From positions 56,549,485 through 56,613,484 of the forward strand of contig NC_086248.1 in assembly GCF_021018805.1 (NCBI RefSeq): 64,000 nucleotides of DNA, written 5' to 3'. Position 1 is the first letter of the stretch, and each line of letters starts with the position of its first letter. Positions 12,768 through 23,490 of the stretch are shown here, piece after piece. Position numbers and translations under genes: made by a program. The DNA comes from Prinia subflava. Taxonomy: Eukaryota; Chordata; Aves; Passeriformes; Cisticolidae. The notes under the pieces were generated by a model that was given only the letters and a program-made list of their open reading frames with translations, was not told the origin of the DNA and did not search any database.

Positions 12768-13467
12768 CTGTAGAGGCAGAACCTTCATTGTAACTACAAG
12801 CTGGCACTAATGGCTAGATGCTTAAATAGATGGTCTAATTTTTAAAATAAATTTCTTTAAACTTTGTATTATTCACCAATTTCACAAAAAAGAAAACTAT
12901 TGTTTACTGTAGGTATCCTTTTGTGAATCATCAAGAATGGAAATGTCTCACATTGTAACCCCTAAAATATTAGTAATAGAGACCTACACAATAAAGTGCT
13001 TAGTATGCCCTACCTTCTGTTCTTGTTATTTAACAGAGACATTACACAGCTTGTGATAAAAAATAATTTCTTCTCTTTAAAATAAATCAAGGACACCCGC
13101 TTTATTTTGATGTGCTTTGTGAAATAAGAGGTTTTAATGAAGGCTTCAAGAGTCACCCGGAGTGCTTTGGAGATTCATTCTTCTAGTGCAGCTGGCAAAA
13201 TGACCCTGCTTTTAGTGCCTACTTTGCTAGAGAGCTAGACTGGCTTCTGCTATGGTTCACGAAGAATTTTTTTAGAGCTGGGTGCAAGCTACTTACTGTG
13301 GCTGTGGAAGCTGCCTAGAGGGGTACCTACCCTAGAGGGGTCCCCTACTCTGCACAGGGTCAGCTTGGCCCAGTGGCTGCCACGGCCCATCTCAGGGCAG
13401 TCACTGGTGGTAACATGGTCAGGAAGCCCAAGTCTCCAGCCTTTCACCACCTTTCTTTGTGCACAGG

Positions 13468-14483
13468 TGTAGGGGGTTAACTCTGTCTGGGTGCCAGGCA
13501 TCCACCAAAGACATTCTATCACTCTCCTCCACAGCTGGGCAGGGGAGAGAAAATATAAAAAGGTTCTTGAGTTGAAATAAGGACCAGAAGAGATCACACA
13601 CCGTCACGGGCTAAACAGATTCAACTTGGTGATAATAGCTGAACTTATTATGAACAAAATCAGAGCAGAATTGTGAGAAGAAAAACAGACCTTGAAAACA
13701 TTTTCATCCCACCCTTCCCTCCTTCTCAGCTCTACCTCCTCCCCACCTGCAGTGCAGGCATGTGGGGATTGGGGGTTACAGTCAGTTCATCACACAACTG
13801 CTTCACAGTTCTCCAAGACCTTCTCTGAGGTGAGTCCATCCCTTGAGAAACCGTTCTCCACAAACTGCTCCAATGTGGGTCACTCTTCCACAGGGTAGAG
13901 TCCTTTCAGGACAGGCTGCTCCAACATGGATCCCCCACAGGATGACAAGTCCTACCAGGAAACCTGGCCAACCATGGCCTCTTCTCTCCATGGGTCTGCA
14001 GACTCCTGCCAGGACCCCGCTGCAGCACATTTCCCACAGGTTCACAGCCTCCTCTCAAACATCCACCTGCTCCAGCACGGGCTCCTCCATGGGCTGCAGG
14101 TGGATCTCTGCATCCCTGTGATCCTCCCTGGGCTGCAGGGGCACAGCTGCCTCTCCATGGACTGCATCACAGGCTACAAAGGAGTCTCAGCTCCCCCTCC
14201 TTCTGCACTGACCTTGGGGTCTGAATAGGTGTTTTGCTCCCATATTCTCACAGCTCTTCACTGGCTGCAATTACATCTGCCCAATAACCTTTTTTTTACC
14301 TCTTATTCTTAAATCTGTTATCCCAGGGGCGTTCCCACCATTTCTGCTTGGCTGGTGGCGCGTCCATCCTGGAGCCACCTGGGATTGGCTCTGCTGGACA
14401 CAGAGGAAGCTTCTGGCAGCTTCTCCCAGAAGCCACCCCTGTAGCCCCCCGTCACCAAAACATGGCCATGCAAACCCAACACA
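13468..14483. mobile_element. Endogenous-retrovirus LTR-like element, about 1.0 kb
   Basis: The block opens with TGTAGGGGGTTAAC and closes with AAACCCAACACA, giving LTR-style TG...CA ends. ACAGG precedes it and ACAGA follows, which could be a 5-bp target duplication with one mismatch. Motifs I recall from an abundant songbird LTR repeat occur in order: CTATCACTCTCCTCC, CCGTCACGGGC, CTCCATGGGCTGCAGG and GAAGCCACCCCTGTAGCCCC. Five degenerate units of about 50 bp lie at 13865-14115. It holds no gag, pol or env sequence, so it is most likely a solo LTR. Orientation is ambiguous: TATAAAA lies on the plus strand at 13553, whereas the minus strand has a CCAAT box and an AATAAA-like AATAAG near 13644. 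Frames inside it are not genes. Confidence 0.75.
13865..14115. repeat. Degenerate array of about 50-bp units inside the LTR
   Basis: Five units begin near 13865, 13916, 13964, 14018 and 14067 (spacing 48-54 bp). Each has CTGCTCCAAC or a variant followed by ATGG(G) and CCCACAGG or CCATGGG. Divergence between units is high. Such internal repeats are part of the LTR rather than a later insertion. Confidence 0.65.
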
Positions 14484-17174
14484 ACAGATTGTCAATTCAT
14501 TGTCCTTCTATTCTGCTTGTACAGCAAACACAGCAAACATCCCCATTCGTAGATACAGTAACTGCAACCTAAATAATGGCAATTCCATCCAAATAAAAGT
14601 TTAGATGTTCTGCAGGTGTGTTGATAGTAGAAAAAAAATAGTGATAACCACATTAAGCTGAGAAATGATTTCGTTTTCGTAGAGCATGTACAGAATGCAT
14701 TTTCCACAAGGCACCCAGCTCTACTCACAAATAAAATTTGTTCTAGTGGCAGTCAAACCGCACATGGTAACAGTTCACTATTTTTTGATGAATGAGTGTG
14801 ATGGGGATGTCTCCATCTGCACAACACAGAAGTTCACTGGTATCTAACCCAACCCAAACCCAGCCCTTCACAGAATTCTCAATACCTGGTTAGGAACATC
14901 GACATAAGAATAATTCTTAATCAACACTGGAGAGCTATGAAGCTTTAGCAAAAAATTCCTTCCTGTTGGCAAAGCTAAATCTACCTGCCACTAGGACAGA
15001 GAAGGGCTTATGAGTGTAGTTCTGTTGGTTAATCCGTGCCAATAAACAATTTGAAACGTGGTAACAGCCCAAGACTAAAGAGCACTAAAGAACATGTTTC
15101 CACTGAACATGATATAAAGAATTATTCTTCCTGCCTAATGTTACCCAAATTAAAGGAAGGGTATTTTTTCCCTTTGTTTAAACCATGAATAAATACAGAA
15201 TAATAACAAAACCATGCATAACCCAAGAGCTGCAAAAGGCACTTCAAAAAAATTCTAGTGGTTTCTCTTCCTCCCCCTTCTTGAGTCACCTGCCTTAAAA
15301 CTGCATCTGGAAAAAGAAGTGTAGCCTCCTGAATGAGCTTGTTTTGCTGAAGTTGGCATGGGAGCACTGGGCAAGGGTTCAGTCCCAGGCATCAGTTTAG
15401 GATTACATAAGGTCAATTCTCTTCTTTGTTTCTGCTGATCTTTAAGCTGTTAGAAAAGAGTCAGTGTGACTTGATTCCTTTGAATGGAAAATAGCACAAT
15501 GGTTCCATGATGGAAATGGTTGTGTTGATTAGGAAAGCAGTTTTCTGTCACGAAAGCAAACATGTGGCCACACTTCCATGCAAGTATGGAATGTCACGTG
15601 GTTACTTTTTATTCTGCCAAAACAATACCCTCAAGTCTTGCTTGACATGGAGGATTTTATGTATGATGTGAACTCCAGAGCTGTTAGAAAACTAGGGTTT
15701 TGAGAAAGTCATCAAAAGCTGTCTGTTTTCCTCTGGATTTTGCCTTGAAGATGACTGACATTTTAAAAGAATTCTATTAATTTCTGTCTTTTCACCAACT
15801 CATACAAGCGATTCATTCTTTCTTCCTAGTAGCTGAACCAGATTGTCTTGAAATAATAAAGTCTAACCAAGGAAGCACAGTAAATGATTTTGAGAGTATC
15901 AGATATAGGTACAGGGGAATCAAGAATCTATTTCAGTTCCTGTTTCTAATGGCATGCTTTCCATCATCTGTAAATCACAATACTCCATGGAGTGATACTT
16001 ACAGGCTGTGCTGGAGGAAGAAAAGCATGTTGTTTGGTATCTTGTACCAAAAGCAGGTGAGGAGCATGAAAAGCTTATGTATTAATGTATGGATGCCACA
16101 TTGCAGCAGGAGCCATGGCAGCTCATGAAGGGCAGGTCTTACAGCTCTCATCTTTGCTGCCTTATTTAATCTTTGCAGCTGCCCAAAATGGGCTTTCAGT
16201 TGAGGTCATCATGACGCTTACTCCTTCTCTCTGACCCATCTTATGCTGTAATGAACTTAAGTCTCTTTCTCATCTCTCATTCTTTATGAAATCTGCAGAA
16301 AGTTAGGTATCTTTGCAGCATACCTGCAGTCCAGACAAAACAGCTTCAAGTCAGACAGTGATCACAAAAAAAATGTTGATGGTACTTAGTCTAGGGGCAC
16401 ACAGTTATACAGAGCACATATGTAAGCTTGTATTTCTCCAGGAAGCCAAGCTAAGGCTGAAAAATCCCAAGTTGTTCAGGCTGTTCACACTGGACTTTTT
16501 TTCTTTTTTTTTTTTTTTAATGATATAGCTGCCTAACATCATTTTCTGCTAAGTTAAAACACTGATCAATTGAAAATAAAATTTTTAAGGGTCTTTTTGG
16601 GAGATACAGTAAAATAATATATGAAAATCAAGCGGAAATTCTTGGAAAAAGTACCCATAAACATGTTTCAGGTTTTTTTTGTGTGTATGTAACACAACTC
16701 TTTGACTTCAGCTGATTGATTCAAATGCAAACTGCTTGTGTTAGCTCCAGCTTCACAAATAGTTTCCATTCTCCCTGAACACATTTTCTGGCAAAACAAT
16801 TCCTTGCAGCTCTGTTGGCTCCAAACATTTCAATGTCATCCCTCTCAAAAGCAAAGTGTATGAGAAAAAAACATAAATTATAGTTAAACACAAAGAAGGA
16901 ACAAAGCTGCATAAAGTTGTGGAGGAGGTAAGGAAACTTGAATTAGTTTTATTCTAAACTCATTCAGATTGGAAAACCTAGGAAGGGTGGTTTTATGTGC
17001 CTTCATGAGTGGGATAATGCATTATTTATTTGAGGACTGGGAGAGGCTTTTCCTCCCTGCTTTTCACATAGTTGTATTCTGCCCAGAAGTAACTGGCATT
17101 GAGAAATTCCCATGTGTTTCATTTCTGACGACAACCATAGAGACTAACTTCTGTCTCCTTGTGTCCTGCTGCAG
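14484..17174. other. Non-coding stretch
   Basis: No gene or repeat family was recognised. A T run lies at 16504-16518 and a CACGTG E-box at about 15594-15600 (TGTCACGTGG). The reading frames are short and unremarkable. Confidence 0.55.
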
Positions 17175-17274
17175 CTGATGAAGCCTGTGGTGCCAGCAGA
17201 GCACCAGGAGCTTCTCATTGGTGCCATGCAGCCAGTGCAGCAGGACACAGGGAAAGCTGGGTGCACTGTGGAAG
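17175..17274 (+). other. Candidate internal exon, product unknown
   Basis: A 100-bp GC-rich segment in AT-rich surroundings has a full set of splice signals. A branch-point-like CTAAC lies about 25-30 bases upstream, then a pyrimidine tract (CTTCTGTCTCCTTGTG), then CTGCAG before the segment and GAAG/GTGAGC after it. The frame starting CTG ATG AAG is open throughout (33 codons plus one base); a second frame is also open, so coding cannot be claimed. The peptide, which includes PVVPAEHQELL, is not recognised. It could be a coding, non-coding or cryptic exon. Confidence 0.35.
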
Positions 17275-18614
17275 GTGAGCCTGCTACCCTCCAGACCCAC
17301 CCCTTACTTCCCAGCTCTATGTGGTGTTGTGCCAGGGGACAGTGGGCCACTTCAGGGCTGAAACTCAGAAACTTGTAAGGAGGGAAGTCCTCACAGCGAA
17401 TGCAAGAGCCACACTGTATGCCCATCTTTTGGGGGAGAGTTTACAGCAATGCAAGTTTTTTCTCTCGTAGTCACAATTGGAAAGACAGTTCAACATCTCT
17501 GAGAACCTGCTAGACCTAAAGATCAGCTGAAGCATGCAAATCTTCTCCATGTGACTGCTGTTTGGCAAACCTTCCTTCAATTCAATTACAAATTACAGTG
17601 CAGGAGCAGGAAACGAAAAAACAAGCTCCAAACTATTTAGCAAAGAGCCAAGTCTGGTCTTTATATAATAACTACGACTTGTTTTTGGAAAACACTTGAA
17701 ATCAAAGGTTGGACGAATCAAAGACCACAGAACAGCAGGAGTATTCTTTCTTTTGCCCAGTTACTCTAATATGCAACTTTCTGACCAAATATTGCTAGAA
17801 CTTATTGGCATCAACAGGTAATTAACTGACAAGTATACGCACTTATGAGATGAATTTCTAATCCTTCAGAAAAACAGCACTATTGCCTTGCTTCCAAACA
17901 AAGGATGAAAGAGGTTTAGAGAAAGAAAGTGCAGTGCGCTCATTAACTAAGAGGATTAGAAATCCTAAGGTACAGGCAAGCTGGAATAACATTTTTTATA
18001 TTTGAGTTGAGTTGAGTTGAGTTGATAAGCCATGTCAACTAGAAAAACATCCTAAATCATAACCAAGAACTAGACAAAGAAAAATAATGCAATTCCCAAA
18101 GTATAGAGTAAAAAGTTCAACAGACATTGATAGAGAATGTTTGGGAACCTAGAGTAAAAGATGTTGAAAACTATCTGTTAGAAAACTACTGTGTTAGGAA
18201 ATAGCAATTTAAGGAAATCAAAACATTTCACAGGAATGTAAATAACTGTTGGACCCTTTCTCTAAGATTTCATAAACATATTTGTGCAGCATCTGATGGA
18301 CTTGTGTATGAACAAGGAGTCAAAGGGAAACATTCTGACAAAGTAATTTTGCAAGCCACTTTTGATAGTCTGTGATATAGCCATATTTTGCCATATTGGG
18401 GCTAAAAAATAAAATTTGAAATGTTTATATTTTTCACAGATGAACACAATCCCTTGTAAACCAATAGATAAATGAGTAGGTTTGCTAGCAGTCACTGCTA
18501 CCCCAAATGCTCATAAGAGACTTCTGAAAAATTGTTCACAGAGACAGAGAGGCAGTGAAGAGAGTTTCAAATTTTTAGTTTACCATAGCAAATGGGGAGA
18601 TTTCTTCAATATGA
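17275..18614. other. Non-coding stretch with a short (TTGAG)n repeat
   Basis: No gene was seen. At 18002-18025 there are nearly five perfect TTGAG units. The rest is unique AT-rich sequence. Confidence 0.6.
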
Positions 18615-18737
18615 GGGTGGTGAGGCACTGGGAAGGTTGGGGCTTTGAGCAACACGGTCTAGTGGCAGGGGATTTGGAACTAGATGGACTTCTAGATCAC
18701 TTTCAAGCCAAAGAATTGCATAATTCTATGATATCCT
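18615..18737 (+). mobile_element. CR1 LINE 3' end
   Basis: Typical CR1 3' untranslated sequence: GGTGGTGAGGCACTGG, then GGGGCTTTGAGCAACA, GTCTAGTGGCAGGGGATT and GGAACTAGATGGACTTCTAG, ending in TAATTCTATGAT. The usual stretch between GGCACTGG and the GGTTGGGGC block is missing, indicating an internal deletion. It is heavily 5'-truncated, as most bird CR1 copies are. Confidence 0.85.
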
Positions 18738-20138
18738 AATCAACTGCAAAAAGAATACCCACAATTATATGGTCAAGCAACCAACAAGAAACAGCACAAA
18801 ACAAAAATACCATGAATTTTACAACATCAGGTCACCAGATTATGCAGAGAGACAATCTCTAAGGTAGGCTATATAATATTGTTACTGTGGTTCCAGAAGA
18901 ATTAAGTAGAGTTGTTGAAACTACGTTGTGCTGAAACTACAATTAATTTTACATGTCCTCCTTTGTTTGTACTTTTCCAGGTCATAAGAATGGCTGAATC
19001 AAATGACAGTGTGACGGTCGTGTCCAAATTTCTGTGTAGTATATACAGATGAGAGATTTGATCTTGAAGGTGTGGAGAGCTATGCCTCACTGATGCATGA
19101 AAGCCTCTTGGGAAACTGCATGCAAAATTCAGATATAGACAGCATGCATAAAATATAACTTCTAAAAAAATTATTATTATTATTTTCCCATGGCAGGTTT
19201 TCTACTATTTAATTGCACACATTTAATGTAATCTTCATGTATTGCTGTGACATGATATCTGCTTTCATCTTTTAGCTACAGCCTCAGAGGATCAGTTCTG
19301 CTCCATTTAGGACCAAAACCTGGATCGTACATGGGGTTGTGCTGACAGCACAGAGAGTGACACAATCAAAAGATTTTGGAGTGAGCTTTGCATTGAAGTT
19401 CTTCAACCTACGAAACAACTGAAAAGCAGTCACAGTAGCAAAAAGTTCAGGCAGGCTGGTTTATCAGGCTCCTAAGGTGTCTAGCCATGTATCTGTAGCC
19501 TTTCTGTGACTCCCTCTCCAGCAATGTAGACATAGCTTATTATGTCAGAGGGAATTCAGAAGTACAAGAATAGCAAAATAGCACAAAAAAACCCCCGATT
19601 TAAATCATGCTTGACAAGTTTCAGTTCTGTTGAGACAGTGTTTATCTCCATTACACCCTTTGCAAATAAGCTATTTGTCTTAGGCAATACTTAATCCTTT
19701 TCCAGTGTATCTGGAGTGGCCACCACCTTACATAAGTAAATGTAACACCAGTGTGTGCAGGAGGGCCTTTCCAGGGTGTTACAGATTGCCTCTCATTAGC
19801 CTGTAATTCTGTGCAGTAGGAGGGGATCATTGAATTAAAGCTTCCTCTTTTGTTCCTAGTCCACTGCAATGCAAACACAACAAAAGCACAGTCTGGGAAC
19901 AACCAGGATAAGTCAGAATGTCAGCAGAACCACAATTGCTTTTTCAGAGGGCCTCAGAAACGTAGTTGTTTAGAGATTTTACCATGAAGGGGATGATACA
20001 GAAAGGTCAGCCTAGCCTGTAGACACCCTCCTGCTTTTCTACACAGCAGGTAGCTTTGTTTCCCTGCCAGAGCACAAGGCCTGCAAGAAACAGAGATACT
20101 TGTTTTTTTAAAAATCATACCATACATACAGTTCTGTG
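18738..20138. other. Non-coding stretch
   Basis: No gene was recognised. It contains a short (ATT)n run near 19168-19182 and otherwise unique sequence. Confidence 0.55.
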
Positions 20139-20205
20139 GTGAGTGAGTGAGTGAGTGAGTGAGTGAGTGAGTGAGTGAGTGAGTGAGTGAGTGAGTGAGT
20201 GAGTG
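20139..20205. repeat. (GTGA)n microsatellite, about 17 copies
   Basis: Sixty-seven bases of uninterrupted GTGA tetranucleotide. On the minus strand it reads as a Ser-Leu-Thr-His repeat within a 70-aa frame, which is an artefact. The perfect array suggests a recent or actively mutating locus. Confidence 0.97.
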
Positions 20206-23200
20206 CCTTCAGAGGCATCCTCCTAGTCACCCGACAAAATTCACCCATAAGATTCTGTATCAAATTACTCTCTACTCCAGAGCTCACTGAAAGCAGCAAC
20301 ACAAAACCAAGATGTAACACAGGTCATTGTGTTACAGCAGTTATAATCAAACTATTGTTCATGCTGTAATTGAGTTCCTGGAAAAGGAGATTTGAAAAAG
20401 AGGGTTAAGAGTAGGTTTATAAAACTTAAGCATATACCTAATCTGTCTGGGAAAATTCTTAACGTACCTTGCACATTTTTGAAGTTGTCTGTGACCTTAA
20501 CGTCAGAGCAACAGACAGAGTCAGGAGGTATGTAATCAATGTTTCCATTTATTAAAAAACCACAAAAAAGTTTATATTTAAAGTTGTCTCTTTCTATGCT
20601 AAATATATGTACAAAGATATAATGTATGTTGTGTGTCTGTGTAATAACACAATAGCTAATAAAACAATATTGGTTAGTAATGAGGTTGCCACTTGCCAGA
20701 ATACCACTGTAAAAATGTTAAGGCCAGGCTTCAAGAGCTCTGCCTGACCATTCTACCAAGAATACAGAAAGAAATGGGCATTGACCACTTCTACATCACC
20801 AAGAACCTTATTTTCATCTGACATTATGCCAAAGAAACAGTGGGACTATGATAATCAGCTGAGATGCTGCTTTCTGACACACCCCAATAGTGAATCCAGA
20901 TTTATGTTATTTTGACCCAGCTGTCTTGTTTTTTATCACTCTGTCTCTGACAAATGTCTGCTTCCAAATGGTCTTCAAGGCATCAGCAAAGAGGAGTTTC
21001 CTACAGTCTCCTAGGACTTAGTATCACCACCTTTGCCCAGCAAGTTATGGACAAGAAGGGATGCATTTTAGAAAGTGGTCTATTTTCCAGACGTTCTCAT
21101 TAGTTGATTTTAAGTCGCAGTTCATCGAGGAAATGTCAGTGAAACTAAGTTAGTGTGATTGATTAAAAGTGGGCTCTGGCACTTTTTAATAAACATCACA
21201 GCTGTCCTGGGAAGGAGTTTGTTAATCTGTTGGTGTGCAACGTATAAACTGAAAATATTCGGAGGCTGGATAACCATCAGAGGATGTAGTGGAATATACA
21301 GGGTGGGATTTGCATGAGCAGGGGCTGTAGTGTAGAGCTGAGATTCCCACACGAACTGGTGATAATACCAAATTATCGCAGATGTTTTGAATATCTAAGC
21401 CTCTTGCCTCTGGTTTTCTATTAGGATTGAGTGTTACATTGTCTTCAACTTTTCCCAAAACCCATAGGAACAAAACTCTCTTTGAGGTTCCAGTCATCTT
21501 CCAAGCATGATGTGAATTCTCCCAAGGGTTCAAAAGCTATGATGAAGTGAAATTATAGTCAAAGTTCAATCCCATGGACTTTTTCCTTAGAAAACCAGAC
21601 TAGCAAGCCTGTCCAGGAGCTTAGGTACTTTCAGGATTTGACAGGAGGCAAGCAGGAGTTCTGAACTTTACTTAAATATTTATCCAAGTACTTCCTTTTC
21701 TAATGTGTACTTGATTACTGCGTCAGTCCCTTCTTCAATCATGTTCTTGAATATCTTGGCTTTTATTTATCCATTGCAGTAACGTGCAAGTTCATGACAA
21801 AAATTGAGGAATAGCAGACAAGCTTCTGCTTACTACAAGGTAAACCTTTTATCTCACCCAGCTGCTGAGCTGGGCAGGGCTGGAGCAGAATGGTGGTGGA
21901 GTGCAGAAGGGGAAATTGTTGAATAACGTGCAGGGGATGCAAAACCCTCTCCTCTTGTGCTCATTCCACCACAAGAAAGACATTTGAGAGTGGGCTTTTC
22001 TTGTTCCTCACAAGCTGAAGAGTGAAGAACAATTTAGTCTCTTACAGCTTTGCATCTGCCGAAGCAGAATGCTGAACATTAGAAACAGCCTCTTTCCCCA
22101 TTTCCCTCCCCACGCCCCAAGCTTTTGGCTGTTCCCAGTGTTCTGAGGTTTGACCTGAGATTTCAGGGGGCGTTTCAGGACAGTTCAGCAACAGCTTTCT
22201 GCATCATAGCAGATCTAGAGTAGCATAAAAATTCCTTCAAAGTGTGAAGTCAAATGTTAAGCCAGTCCACGATGAGAAAGAACATGCTGATGTGCTGTCT
22301 GCTTTTTAGTTGTTTTCAGCTGTTATTTGTCTAATTCATTGTGTAAGAGGAGGGACTATGGCAACAATTTATGTTTCATACAGCTCATCATTGCAGAAAT
22401 TATTCCCATGCAATTTTATATTCTCAGCACATCTGGATCAGTTGCAAGTGAAATCAGTCATTCTGAAAAATTACTACAATTTTCATTAATTTTGCAGTAA
22501 TTTTTCAGTCATCCAGTTAGCATAATGAGTAAAAAGTAACAGACTTTCAGTGAACTGACTGGTCTTCTTGCTTGGTTTTTATCCATTTGTTCTATGAAAC
22601 TCCTAAAAATTTCAAGCAGCTCCTGAAACATTTAGGTTTCTACTATTCCCATGGCACCATGAAACCTGACATTATTATGCTTTCATGGAGAAAAGTGGCT
22701 GTCCTGGCTGAAAGGGTCCTAGACTAGGCATGACTCAGGTCTCAGCCCCTACAGACATGCCAGGACTGAGCCTGAGGTCTGTGCAAGGCTTCTCAGGCCT
22801 TTTCCCAGTGGAGAACTGCTTTGCGTAAAACGTCACTGTACGCTTGGCACACAGGAGGAGAAAACAAACAGATGCAAACTTTCAAAAAGGAAGTCAAAGT
22901 GTAACAAATGAAGTAGCAGTAGTCTAAGTGGGGAAGATTAGCACTGGCTCCTCTTCAATTGCCTGTCAACGGGACTGCTCATATCTCCAACACTTGGCCT
23001 GGGAAGCAGATTTTCCCTTTGCAGTATCTGTCCCCCGTGCATGTGCTGCTTCCCACACATGCTGGGCACACTGCCCCTTATCCCTGGCTTGGGAACATGC
23101 TCCCTTTGCTTGCCTCCTTCTTAAATCCTCCTGCTGGCCCTTTTCTTTTCTCTTACCTGTCTCTGCCTTTATAATTATTTCTTTCAACTGCTTTGTGAGT

Positions 23201-23244
23201 TAAAACCAGAAATCGACAGTTTCTGTCACAAAATCCTGTAGTCC

Positions 23245-23284
23245 AATCCAGGTTAGTTTTCCACAATCCAGGTTAGTTTTCACA
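23245..23284 (+). repeat. 20-bp tandem duplication
   Basis: AATCCAGGTTAGTTTTC recurs exactly 20 bases later (starts 23245 and 23265). The two copies differ only at their last bases. Being nearly identical, it is probably a recent slippage event. Confidence 0.9.
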
Positions 23285-23468
23285 CAATATGGTGCTTCTG
23301 CAGGTTAAGGCCTCTCCAACCACTTCTGCCCCAGTCCTCCACCTTCCCCTGTCTTTCTTTGCTTCCCTCAAACTGGAGAAAAGAGGGCCAGATTATAACT
23401 CTTACCTTCTCTTTCAACTGGATTTAAACTGCTTACACATCTTTCTTGGACCAGTATGACGCTTATGA

Positions 23469-23490
23469 GTGTGTGTATATATATATATAT
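23469..23490. repeat. (GT)n(AT)n microsatellite
   Basis: Three to four GT units pass directly into about eight AT units. Simple sequence only. Confidence 0.85.

Larger units (their letters stand above)
9747..13467. other. Non-coding stretch, one coding-looking frame
   Basis: No gene was recognised. It contains an 87-codon minus-strand frame at 9957-10217 of coding-like composition, an 18-bp palindrome at 12750-12767, an AT-rich low-complexity segment near 11575-11630, and AT-rich homeodomain-type motifs near 10330-10470. A CCTAGAGGGGT direct repeat (13314 and 13331) lies shortly before the LTR-like element. Confidence 0.5.

Noticed and set aside
13803..14228. Frames of 80-100 codons within the LTR-like block as genes
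   Set aside because: They overlap each other on both strands inside a repeat element with internal tandem units.
20108..20320. Minus-strand frame with a Ser-Leu-Thr-His repeat as a repeat protein
   Set aside because: It is the translation of the (GTGA)n microsatellite.
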